NCBI GenBank assembly: GCA_032229975.1 | Contig: JAVXVG010000067.1 | Span: 1-64,000 of the forward strand | Direction of reading: 5' to 3' | Origin: JAIVGV01 sp032229975 | GTDB lineage: Bacteria > Acidobacteriota > Blastocatellia > Pyrinomonadales > Pyrinomonadaceae | DNA: 64,000 bases | Shown here: one piece after another, positions 41,677 to 49,914 of the stretch | Numbering within the stretch: the first letter of the stretch is position 1 | How the letters are laid out: every line of letters starts with the position of its first letter | Notes under the pieces: model-generated | The model's database searches: none | Told to the model about the DNA's origin: nothing | The model's input: only the letters and a program-made list of their open reading frames with translations | Made by a program: the position numbers and the translations under genes

Positions 41677-43195
41677 GGTGACTAGGTAGCTGCCATGACC
41701 AAAATTTATCCTCACCCGTGCCTGCGCCGCCGTGTCTCTGAGTGGTGATACCGAGTTTTAGGCGAGCCGTGCGGAGCTGCTTTTCCGTGATGCCGAGTTC
41801 TTCCGCCTGCTTCGTAACATCCTTGGCCCTCTGTTCTCCGTCCCTTAGAACCTCACTTAAGAAGTTAACGGCGTCCGACTGCTCGACGCGGTTATTGTCG
41901 TCCAATGCATTTCCCAAAATACGTGAGGCCGTCAAATCGCACTTATCACTCCAGCGGAACTTTGCCCCGTCTGCCGTTCCTTCAATCGTAAAGCCGATGG
42001 CGTCGCCGAACGGGGCGAGATTATTTTTCGTCTGCACCAGGGCGCGCTCGCGTTCATTGTCCGGATTTTTGCCGACGAGCAAGACGGAGCGAACAGCCGC
42101 TCGCCAATCTATCGAGCCGAGTCCGGCATTTCTCGGATCGCCATTTCCTTTCGCCTTGCCGATGTGACGGACGGGCAAAATAGCGCATCTAAACTTCGCG
42201 GCTATATCGGCCAACCTTGAAGATAAGGCGCGACTCTGGTTAGCCGAGTTGATGTCTATTCGAGCTGGCGTGTAGGCGAAGAGCGGGTCAATCGTGACGA
42301 GCACAGGGCTGATCTCTGCTATATACCCCTCAAGCCGGATCAAACCTTTCTCATCAAACGTTAAAGGCTCGTTGACGGCGAAGATTCGTTTCGTATCTGC
42401 GCCGCAAGCAACCAAGCGCGGCTTAATGGTGTCAGCGAGTCCATCCTCGGCGGATAACATCAACACATTCTCGGCTTCTAACGGCTCGAAGTTTGGCGGA
42501 AGACCATTTCCCGTCGAGACCGCCGAGGCGAGGATGCATGTCAGCCATGATTTTCCGAGCCCCTCTTCACCTTCTAGAAACGTGAGCTTGCCTATGGGGA
42601 TGTACGGAGGCCAGAGCCAACTGACCGCCGCCGCCTCGATGTCCGCCATGCAAGCCAGGCGAAGGGCCGTCGCCCCAAACTTTGCGCGTTGTCTGACACT
42701 CTCAATCTGCGCGCTGACCTCGGCTAAGATTTCTTCGGGCGGTTCATTGTCGCGCCGTAGCCGCTCATCGGTTCGCGCCACGAGTTGCAGCGCCTGACGG
42801 AGCGCGGTCTTTCGGCGAAGAGTTGCGATGTAACCCTTAAGGGTTTTGGGGGTCGTGAGTGGGAGGCCATAAGTAAAGTTTGAAATGTCAGCGAAGAGGA
42901 CTTCGTGAGCGAAACCTTTTCGTCGTATTTCTTCGATAAGCGCGACGTGATTTATTTCCGCCGCCACGTCACGTTCGTATAAGGCCCTCATCGCGGCGAA
43001 GGCATGACGACGAGTCGCCGAGTAAAAATCATCGGCGGTCAGTTCTGCCATGATGATCGCCGCCAAGCTGTTGTCCAATAACACGGCACCCAAAACTGCG
43101 CGCTCGGTTTCTTCAGAGTGCGGCGGTGATGCGTAATTTTCTGTATCCAGACGTGCATCCGTCGCTTTATAATTCGACACGATCTCGACCTCCAA
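41546..43195 (-). CDS. Replicative helicase-like protein (DnaB N-domain plus RepA-type ATPase)
   Basis: The 549-residue protein begins with a DnaB-type N-terminal domain (HSEETERAVLGAVLLD, then DFYSATRRHAFAAM, residues 25-140). A RecA-like ATPase of the RepA/AAA_25 kind follows: Walker A EGEEGLGKSW (208-217) and Walker B-like VLVTIDPLFAY. It should load or act as the helicase of the element. The iteron-like repeats at its 3' end, the HTH gene downstream and the excisionase gene upstream form a replication/excision module. Confidence 0.85.
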   Translation of the reverse strand: MEVEIVSNYKATDARLDTENYASPPHSEETERAVLGAVLLDNSLAAIIMAELTADDFYSATRRHAFAAMRALYERDVAAEINHVALIEEIRRKGFAHEVLFADISNFTYGLPLTTPKTLKGYIATLRRKTALRQALQLVARTDERLRRDNEPPEEILAEVSAQIESVRQRAKFGATALRLACMADIEAAAVSWLWPPYIPIGKLTFLEGEEGLGKSWLTCILASAVSTGNGLPPNFEPLEAENVLMLSAEDGLADTIKPRLVACGADTKRIFAVNEPLTFDEKGLIRLEGYIAEISPVLVTIDPLFAYTPARIDINSANQSRALSSRLADIAAKFRCAILPVRHIGKAKGNGDPRNAGLGSIDWRAAVRSVLLVGKNPDNERERALVQTKNNLAPFGDAIGFTIEGTADGAKFRWSDKCDLTASRILGNALDDNNRVEQSDAVNFLSEVLRDGEQRAKDVTKQAEELGITEKQLRTARLKLGITTQRHGGAGTGEDKFWSWQLPSHPEDARSQETAINTNGHFHAEPEDKTPLLSCLTKDAQHSAGNDT

Positions 43196-43268
43196 TTTGG
43201 GATGACCTAAGGGGCGGCGAATCTTCCGGGTTCGTCGCCTCTGTTTTGTTTGCGTCGTCCCATTGGCG

Positions 43269-43499
43269 CTACGCTCTTGCCACCTGTTGCTCGGCGGCTT
43301 GGAGGTATCGCTCCAACTCGGAGGCGCGTATCAAAACCTTCGTGCCGCTCTTGGCCGCGCGCAGTCGCTTCCGCTTGATCTCGTTGATAAGGTGGCCCTC
43401 CGAGCAGCCGAGCATCGCCGCAGCTTCCTTCCGCGAATAAGCGATTCGCTCCACACTTGGCTGTTGTTCTCTTTTCATCGGCTTATCCTTTCTTGTCAC
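43269..43499 (-). CDS. Excisionase-like HTH protein
   Basis: 76 residues, with a MerR-like winged helix: YSRKEAAAMLGCSEGHLINEIKRKR, then LIRASELERYL. It is placed upstream of the helicase gene in the same direction, as the counterpart of 22538-22768 is placed upstream of the initiator-like gene of element A. Probable recombination directionality factor. Confidence 0.8.
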   Translation of the reverse strand: MTRKDKPMKREQQPSVERIAYSRKEAAAMLGCSEGHLINEIKRKRLRAAKSGTKVLIRASELERYLQAAEQQVARA

Positions 43500-43591
43500 T
43501 TAACATCTGCCTGTGAATCAGGATATTATCTCGTAACTACACATTGTAAAGGGTTTAATTGCACCCTTTATGAAAGGAAAAGGGTGAATAA

Positions 43592-44701
43592 ATGATAAAA
43601 GTCGCACCACCGCTGCTCGCCGAGCTAATCGAACGGCTCAAATATTTACCGCCTGATGCGCCACTGCCTGAGTTGCGGGTTTGGAGTAGAAGCGCAAAGT
43701 CAGAAGTGGAAGCCCTACCGGATGAGGACGCGAATCATCTAGGGGGCATTCAGCCACTGATAGTTATTAGTCGTTCGGCAGGGAGATTAAGAATCAGAAG
43801 TGAGGAGGCCGCCGACTGGCCCGAAGCCGACCTATTTCGCAGCCGCTTCACGAACCCAGCCCACAGGTGGACGCAGGCGGCGCGGCGGGTGCTCTACGAA
43901 ACCCTTGAGGGAACGCCAAAGAAATTTCGGGATTACATCTGGGGCGACGCCGCGCCCAAGCGAAAGGTCAACCTGCGGGTTCAGGCGTCCGATCCCGGCG
44001 TTGACATCTCGACGCTCTGGGCCGCGACGCGGCGGACCGTCGAAAGGTATGAGGACTTTCGCCGCCTGCGGGGGCAGATGATCGGGTTGGCGCGTTATGT
44101 GCGGGGCATCCCGTCGTGGCGGGAACAATTCAAACACTCGAAGCGCCGAGGGCCGACGAAATTACAGAGGTACGTCGAAGAACTTTATCCGCCACAGTGC
44201 CCGCCGGCTGACTCTTATCCCATCCCCCTTCTCGGTTCACTCAGGTTCGAGGTTGACAACAATGGCGTGATGGCTGCCAAGTCGGACGAGTTTTCCGAGG
44301 CCGTCACGGGCAGGGACGCCAAGGGTCGCCCCGTTGATGTTCGCCTCATTCGTGAGTGTCCCAACTGTCAGCGCATCTTCTGGGCGGGGCGGTTTGATAA
44401 TTTCGTCTGTTCCGAAAACTGTGGGTTACTGCTGAAGGCGAGGAATGGTGATCCTCTATGGTTGAGCGAAAAAAGGGAGCAGGCGAAAAAGAGCGCCGAT
44501 AAGGAACTATCCCGACTCGGCTTCACCGCCGACGAGATCGGCGCCTATCAAACCGAGTACGGCGAACACCCCCGGCGGGTCGTCTATCGCTACGTGGAGC
44601 GCCACTATCGGGAAAAAGGAAGTTGCGCCCTCGACATAAGTATCCCAAAGGACATCACCGAGCCGCTGCGCATCTTTCTCTCTCGCCATCAGGCCGCGTG
44701 A
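43592..44701 (+). CDS. Unknown protein with C-terminal zinc finger
   Basis: The 369-residue protein has a C-terminal CPNCQRIFWAGRFDNFVCS, then ENCG, a four-Cys finger like that of CGNR proteins, at about residue 255. The N-terminal 220 residues are not recognised. It is divergent from the excisionase gene and ends the G+C-rich core. An AAAGGAAAAGGG site precedes the ATG. Confidence 0.65.
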   Translation: MIKVAPPLLAELIERLKYLPPDAPLPELRVWSRSAKSEVEALPDEDANHLGGIQPLIVISRSAGRLRIRSEEAADWPEADLFRSRFTNPAHRWTQAARRVLYETLEGTPKKFRDYIWGDAAPKRKVNLRVQASDPGVDISTLWAATRRTVERYEDFRRLRGQMIGLARYVRGIPSWREQFKHSKRRGPTKLQRYVEELYPPQCPPADSYPIPLLGSLRFEVDNNGVMAAKSDEFSEAVTGRDAKGRPVDVRLIRECPNCQRIFWAGRFDNFVCSENCGLLLKARNGDPLWLSEKREQAKKSADKELSRLGFTADEIGAYQTEYGEHPRRVVYRYVERHYREKGSCALDISIPKDITEPLRIFLSRHQAA

Positions 44702-44704
44702 GGT

Positions 44705-44990
44705 CAACCCGCCGCCAAACCATTCACGGCATGTTTGACGTGCCACCGCAGCCGCTCGTATGAGCCGTTGTCCATCGCCCTTCCGCCCGTGAGCATCGAG
44801 GCGAAAAAGTGGGGACGGCCCGCCCCTCAATCGGCGTGTGGTGATAACCACGCAACTCGTCAAATCTCACGTCCGGGAACAGGACTTGAAAGAGCGTCGA
44901 GGCGAAGGCGTTCGCCGCCACTATCAGCTTGGGTTTGGATTTGAATGATGAGCGCCTTCGCCAACTCAACCTAATGTTGTCCGAAGTTCA
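44705..44990 (-). pseudogene. Uracil-DNA-glycosylase-like gene fragment
   Basis: The minus strand gives PKLIVAANAFASTLFQ, then GYHHTPIEGRAVPTF. A shift of one base in a T run gives FASMLTGGRAMDNGSYERL and an end in HVKHAVNGLAAG. This resembles the C-terminal half of uracil-DNA-glycosylase-superfamily proteins. At least one frameshift is needed, and the 5' part is missing. Family assignment is tentative. Confidence 0.5.
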
Positions 44991-45092
44991 ACAGGCACCT
45001 TTTTGGATGTTACGTAGATTGACAAAAAACATTCGAGTACGCACTATCATTCTCTCTCGATCCTTACGTATAAAGGAGAAACCGAAAGCCTC

Positions 45093-45335
45093 ATGATGTT
45101 GCCGAAAACAGTATTGAATTTTCTAAATAATAAAGCCGAAGAGGCTCAAGCCGCACAGCCAAAAGCAGACGATGACCTATTCCAAATAGGAATACTCGAT
45201 AGCTTCAATATAATTGATTTAATTTCTATAATCGAAGAGGAATGCGGAATCAACGTACCTGACATTGATGTTGTTGCTACAAATTTTCAAAGTATTAATG
45301 CCATCAGGAATTATGTTGAATCAAGAAGGGGTTAG
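45093..45335 (+). CDS. Acyl carrier protein
   Basis: 80 residues with the carrier core LFQIGILDSFNIIDLISIIEEE: the phosphopantetheine serine is in DSF, where most have DSL. The usual helix after it is INVPDIDVVATNFQSI. It overlaps the KAS III start by one base (TAGTG), so the two act together in making or transferring an acyl chain. It is cargo, separate from chromosomal fatty-acid genes. Confidence 0.88.
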   Translation: MMLPKTVLNFLNNKAEEAQAAQPKADDDLFQIGILDSFNIIDLISIIEEECGINVPDIDVVATNFQSINAIRNYVESRRG

Positions 45336-46341
45336 TGTTGGTTAAAGCATTCATCACAGGCACAGGCACATATCTACCTGAGCGTATCGTCACCAACGAA
45401 GAGATTGCAGAGCGCCTGAATCTCACGCCTGAACAGATTTTCAAATCGTCCGGCATACGCCGCCGTCATTGGGCCAATGTGGGTACCACAACTAGCTCAC
45501 TGGCTACCGAAGCACTTAAGCAATCGCTTGAAAACGCTCATGTCGCCACCGAAGAGGTGGATTATCTTCTGTTCGGCACAATGACGCCGGATCGCTTCAT
45601 TCCTGGAAGTGCCTCTTCAGTTCAAAAACTTTGGGGCTTCGTGAAATTCCCTGTTTGGATATTCGCGCTACGTGCTGCAATGCACTTTACGGCTTGCAGG
45701 TAGCAAAGGCGCTTATCATGAGCGGTACAGCACGGTGTGTGGCTATCTGTCTCGCAGAAATTCAGTCCGCCTGGCTAGACCTTTCGCCGCAGGCTGGCAC
45801 AATCTCCATGCTCTTCGGCGATGGCGCTTCGGCCATCATCGTTTCGAACGAACAACGAAACGATGCGCTTGAAATTTCAGATGTGTATCTCTCAACGGAT
45901 GGCTCGTATACCGACGATTTGGGCATACGCTGTCCCGGCACAGAGTTTGGTGCGACAATTAAACACAACGAGAACATTGGTGATTACGTCGCACATATGA
46001 ATAGACAGTCGGTTATTCTTCAGGCTTCACGCAGAATGGTCACTGCCTGTAAAACCGTGCTTGAGCGCAACGGACTTACAGCGGCAAGTATAAGCTGGAT
46101 TGTCCCACATCAGGCAAACGCAAATCTCTTGGCAAAAGTTGTCCGCGACATTCAGTTCCCTTCGGACAAGAATGGCGTAGTAACTGTTCTAGAAGATACC
46201 GGAAACACTTCATCGGCTTCGATGGGAATCGCGCTTGATACATTACGCCGTTCGACCTCGATTCAGCCAAATGACTACCTTCTGCTTCCGGCTTTTGGTG
46301 CCGGGTTCACTTGGGGAGCTGGACTTTGTCGCGCTTTATAG
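45335..46341 (+). pseudogene. KAS III (FabH-like) 3-oxoacyl-ACP synthase, frameshifted
   Basis: Two overlapping frames (45335-45703 and 45631-46341) together give a whole KAS III of about 335 residues. Adding one A in the A5 run near 45625 joins them as VQKTLGLREIPCLDI. The triad is present: Cys in DIRATCCNALYG, His in VPHQAN and Asn in TGNTSSAS. It would condense an acyl-CoA with an acyl-ACP. The break may be a sequencing error, because the rest is well kept. Confidence 0.8.
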
Positions 46342-46406
46342 AGTGTATGGGCGACTCGAGCAGGTACTTACTTATTTAACAGCCGCGATTATCAAAGGTA
46401 GGAAAT

Positions 46407-46778
46407 TCATCTGTCTATGTAAGCGAAAGATTGAGGGGCTTTAATTCCGTATAAATCATTTAATGGACGCGGCTTTCGATATTTGATTATTCGACCAACT
46501 TGGATTGCATATCCTTTTTCTTTATCGGAGAAATATAAGTAAAAGAATTTTCTAGATATTCCTGAATGGTGTTTAGTTTTACGCCATAAGCTATGTAGAT
46601 TTTCAAAAAGGATTTCCTCAATGAGGAACTCGCCGATTACCATTTGAATTGGCGATGAAGCATAAACAACTATTCGCTCCACCGGCTCTCTAAAGATAGT
46701 TCTTCGATACTCGAATTTCTTTGTTCCCTTGAAAATACCTGATGCGAACTCAGGCTTAATTGACAACAATACGTCCAT
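46407..46778 (-). CDS. ASCH/PUA-like domain protein
   Basis: 123 residues in the ASCH pattern: LLSIKPEFASGIFKGTKKFEYRR, then VVYASSPIQMVIGEF. ASCH and EVE domains of the PUA superfold read modified bases or RNA. It overlaps the end of the PIN-GNAT gene by 23 bases on the same strand, so the two are translationally coupled. Confidence 0.75.
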   Translation of the reverse strand: MDVLLSIKPEFASGIFKGTKKFEYRRTIFREPVERIVVYASSPIQMVIGEFLIEEILFENLHSLWRKTKHHSGISRKFFYLYFSDKEKGYAIQVGRIIKYRKPRPLNDLYGIKAPQSFAYIDR

Positions 46779-48267
46779 CCGTGCTGGTCTCCTTAAGTAT
46801 CAAGTCAAAAGAGCTTGGGCTTAACAATTCAAACCCTCTAGGCGCGGACTGCACATCCTGAATTACACTGATCTCTATCAATCGCTGCATATTTATTCGT
46901 TTCGGAAATGAGTAGGCGTATAAGAAATTTACAACAAAAGGTCTATTATTCTTTGACCAATCCCACCACTTAATTAGTTCTTCTTTTGAAAAAACGCTGC
47001 GCGGTCTGCAAAGGCGTATAAACTCCTCAACCGAACCTATATTTGTCACTACATTTTCAACAATACCGATTGTCGTAACTACTGCCTTATAGAATCCACC
47101 TGTACGATAGAAAATAATTAAGTCGCCTGAAATTAAATCTCTTCGATATGACCGAGATATATAGACTTTAGAAATTGCATTACGATAGGGTTCGTTCTCT
47201 ACGAAATCTTGAGGTGATTCCGTGCGTAAGATCGAGTCGGGGAATAGATCGGTGTGATACTCTGGATGAATTGGAACTATGAAGGAGCGCGACTTTCTGC
47301 TGATGTAAGGGTACGTTAATTTAGGTTTATTAGACTTGAACTCTTTCTTCATATCCCTGATATATACAAGCTCTTTGCCGAACTTATTCTGTTTTTGCCC
47401 GTAATGAATAAATCCATAAGTTTCTAGCAATTTTATTAACCACCGCTGCTCTGTCCTTGTATCGAGAATGGTGACGTATATTTCATCTACTCGGTATCTA
47501 ATAGCGTTGTCGAAAATTATCTTTACTAATCGTTCACCTAGCAGATGGCGATTTAATGCAGCCTTGAATGTTCCAACCTTTAACCGCTTCTTTCTGGAAA
47601 ACGGTGGCGTTATCTCAGGATAAGGTTCATTCTCATCTTCGACCTTTAAATATAGGAATGCTGAAATTCCTTCTTTAGATTGGCAGATATATGCTGTCTC
47701 TTGACTCTTTTTGTTGAACCATCGCTCAAAGCCAGGATAATCTTCCTTAAGGCTCTCAAAAAACTGATCGTTAAGATCAATGTTTCCAAAATACTCTTTC
47801 TTGACCGATAAAGTTTTGTAATCAGATAGGTCTGGATTTTCAGCAATAACCTTCGCTAAAAAAGAATCGATATTGAAAACTCTGTCTGCTATATTTAGAA
47901 GTGTGGCCTTCCGTTTTATCTTCTTATCTTCAGTGATGAGGATGTCAACTCGGTCGTTATAGACCTCGTTTATTAACAAAGTGTCATTTGAATCGTTCTG
48001 ATCTTTATCGAGAGGCGAACATACTCTATCCACATTGGGATGTAAGGTGGCGGGAACTTTCAAAGTCACGTATGAATCAAGCTTGATATTGAATGTTTGC
48101 CGGGTATCTTTGTTCTTTATTTTATTAATTTCTTGAACCGTCATAGGATGCAAATATTTCTCATATCGCAATCTATCTAACCACTGAAACAAGACGCCTA
48201 TTTCTTCAACGATTACGCGTGCTGCCTCGCGGTGGATTACAATATTGGTGTCAAGAAGAACTCTCAT
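46756..48267 (-). CDS. PIN-GNAT-PUA/EVE-like fusion protein
   Basis: 503 residues with three parts. The N-terminal PIN nuclease has D6 in VLLDTN, an acidic EINKI and DILITEDKKIKRKA. The central GNAT-like fold runs about 215-310, with RLKVGTFKAALN, GERLVKIIFDNAI and LLETYGFIHYG. The C-terminal PUA/EVE-like domain has RRDLISGDLIIFYRTGG, then VVTTIGIVENV. PIN domains cut RNA. Combined with a base-reading domain and a coupled ASCH protein, this suggests a toxin-like or defence module. It is A+T-rich, in the second cargo block. Confidence 0.75.
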   Translation of the reverse strand: MRVLLDTNIVIHREAARVIVEEIGVLFQWLDRLRYEKYLHPMTVQEINKIKNKDTRQTFNIKLDSYVTLKVPATLHPNVDRVCSPLDKDQNDSNDTLLINEVYNDRVDILITEDKKIKRKATLLNIADRVFNIDSFLAKVIAENPDLSDYKTLSVKKEYFGNIDLNDQFFESLKEDYPGFERWFNKKSQETAYICQSKEGISAFLYLKVEDENEPYPEITPPFSRKKRLKVGTFKAALNRHLLGERLVKIIFDNAIRYRVDEIYVTILDTRTEQRWLIKLLETYGFIHYGQKQNKFGKELVYIRDMKKEFKSNKPKLTYPYISRKSRSFIVPIHPEYHTDLFPDSILRTESPQDFVENEPYRNAISKVYISRSYRRDLISGDLIIFYRTGGFYKAVVTTIGIVENVVTNIGSVEEFIRLCRPRSVFSKEELIKWWDWSKNNRPFVVNFLYAYSFPKRINMQRLIEISVIQDVQSAPRGFELLSPSSFDLILKETSTDGRIVVN

Positions 48268-48420
48268 TGAAAAGTTCGTTCTTTCTGAAAGACTAACCGC
48301 AGCCTATTAGGAACTCGATGCTAACGAGCGTGTAACTCGCTAGAGAATGTGAGAATCATCAAAAACGAAGGCAGGATAATCAGAAAGGGCTTTAACGTCA
48401 AGTATTTTCTATATTTAGGC

Positions 48421-49398
48421 TTATTCTGTTAATGGATTTTCTTCAGTTGAAGTGTCATTCATTTTTTCATCTTCCTTACGAGAACTTATCTCTCGCAACG
48501 GAGCAATATTAGATTCAAATTGGGCTGTAAAGCGCTCTGCAACTTCAAGGAAATCCATTGTATGCTGACGCTTCAGCCATATATCGAGACGATCACCTGT
48601 AATTATCTTTGAGTACATATCTATAACAGATTTACGATCTCCCTCAGTTTGTTGGAATGCCAAAGGATTAATGATTGGGCATTGAAGTTGACCTCCACCT
48701 TTGAGAGGCATTGGATAAGGGTCAACTACCACAGGCGTTATTACGAGAGGTTTCATCACCTCCGCCATAGCCTTCCCTACAGATTCTGCACCGTGTTCTT
48801 CAATAGCTGTACGAAGGTGATCGAATCTCCCCTCAGGGTCTTTCATCACTTTTAAGGCTGAAGCTAATAACTCAGGCGGGGCAGCTATAATGTAAGCAAT
48901 CATAGAAGCCTGAAACTTCCTGAATCTTAAGGCAGCATTTGGATGTAACCAAACAAAAGCTCCTTCGGCCAAATTCATATGTTCAGCAGCATCATCTACT
49001 GCTGGACCAACTATAAAATTGCCTTCACTAAGGTGCTCACCGTAAGTGACACATCCACGTAAAACAAGCGGAGGTTCTCCATCTAAAAATAAATTTAAAA
49101 CCTTAACAATTGAATCGCACATCAACGCCACAAGAATATTTTTTTGCCTATTAATCGATTCTTTTCCTTCTAGGGTCTCATATTGCAGGCTGATAGCAAC
49201 GGTATCCGAAAGCAGGCGAACATGAACTCTGATGGGGCCAAAGCTCAGATATTTGAATGCAAATGCGTCTGATGTAACGCGTTCGTTGATAATCTTATCG
49301 ATATTTGAAAGCTTCTTAAGCAGAAGAGTCGGATCAGTTCGTTTCCAAATGCCTTTGAATCCGAGACAATCAATTAATGCAAAAGCTCCTTCTTGCAT
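48421..49398 (-). CDS. Class III nucleotidyl-cyclase-like protein
   Basis: 325 residues. ALIDCLGFKG (metal Asp D10), LLSDTVAIS (second Asp D65) and LRGCVTYGEHLSEGNFIVGPAVDDAAEH follow the fold order of class III cyclases. The usual transition-state Asn and Arg of V-N-x-A-A-R are D and E here, so activity is uncertain. The C-terminal 150 residues are unassigned and there is no membrane helix. Alone in its transcription unit, near the right end of element B. A Pycsar-type cyclase is one reading; a degenerate regulatory domain is another. Confidence 0.55.
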   Translation of the reverse strand: MQEGAFALIDCLGFKGIWKRTDPTLLLKKLSNIDKIINERVTSDAFAFKYLSFGPIRVHVRLLSDTVAISLQYETLEGKESINRQKNILVALMCDSIVKVLNLFLDGEPPLVLRGCVTYGEHLSEGNFIVGPAVDDAAEHMNLAEGAFVWLHPNAALRFRKFQASMIAYIIAAPPELLASALKVMKDPEGRFDHLRTAIEEHGAESVGKAMAEVMKPLVITPVVVDPYPMPLKGGGQLQCPIINPLAFQQTEGDRKSVIDMYSKIITGDRLDIWLKRQHTMDFLEVAERFTAQFESNIAPLREISSRKEDEKMNDTSTEENPLTE

Positions 49399-49419
49399 TT
49401 ATGTCCTCCACATCAATAA

Positions 49420-49523
49420 CTAGAAGCGGTCTCATAAATACCCCGGATGGTGTGACCGCTTCGATTTCCCTAAGGAATACGCAGTCGCTAAACATTATCG
49501 GGTATTTATGAGACCGCTTCTAG
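49420..49523. mobile_element. MITE-like 104-bp element
   Basis: The two ends, 49420-49443 and 49500-49523, are perfect 24-bp inverted repeats beginning CTAGAAGCGGTCTC. The 56-base middle has no coding capacity. I see no clear target-site duplication. It is probably a non-autonomous transposon remnant. Confidence 0.75.
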
Positions 49524-49586
49524 TCTGATACCCTGAGATAAAATGGAATGTGTAACGAGCAGGTGTATTTTAGCCTCCTTTTTTTG

Positions 49587-49603
49587 CTGTGGTAAAAATT
49601 GTG
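49587..49603 (+). repeat. Arm-type repeat, right end of element B
   Basis: CTGTGGTAAAAATTGTG, identical to 23646-23662, 112 bases before attachment copy 3. Confidence 0.65.
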
Positions 49604-49715
49604 GCAAATACCTGCATACAAGGGGTAACAAGGAGGGATATGGCTCTAGGTTAAGGTATTGCCCTTGTTACTGCTTATCACCCTATGTATCTCCTTGAAT
49701 ATAGGTTCCTGATTT

Positions 49716-49759
49716 CTGCAAAACCTTTATTCGTCGGTTCGATTCCGACCGCCGCCTTC
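49716..49759 (+). other. Attachment-site copy 3 (right end of element B)
   Basis: 44 bases identical to 13324-13367; the chromosome resumes after it. It has only the 3' part of tRNA-Cys. Confidence 0.92.
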
Positions 49760-49790
49760 AATCCTTCTGGCGGGAGCAGATATCACGCAG

Positions 49791-49856
49791 AGGGCGCAGA
49801 CGTTTGATAGAGACCGGAGAGAAGACTCTGCGATCTCTATCAAACGTCTGCGCCCT
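49791..49856. repeat. Perfect 23-bp intergenic hairpin
   Basis: 49791-49813 (beginning AGGGCGCAGACG) is fully complementary to 49834-49856, with a 20-base loop. It is downstream of the minus-strand BNR-repeat gene and may terminate it. Before integration it would have lain just after the tRNA-Cys gene. Confidence 0.85.
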
Positions 49857-49914
49857 TCGTTTATCGATCAGGGTTGTGTGCTGAACTCGACAGTCGTTAA
49901 CCGGGCGACGCTCT

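Larger units (their letters stand above)
23554..49715. mobile_element. Integrative element B (about 26 kb), mosaic
   Basis: It is bounded by attachment copies 2 and 3. The G+C-rich core (38.7-44.7 kb) holds integrase, SWIM, HTH, helicase and excisionase genes. Two visibly A+T-richer cargo blocks flank it (24.4-38.7 kb and 45.0-49.7 kb). Arm-type repeats lie 45 bases inside the left site and 112 bases inside the right site. An integrase relic at 24257 and a repeated terminator at 31.4 kb show it was built in several steps. Confidence 0.85.

Noticed and set aside
48421..49398. A confirmed Pycsar defence system
   Set aside because: No TM or TIR effector gene stands next to the cyclase-like gene and the catalytic pair is altered; kept only as a hypothesis.
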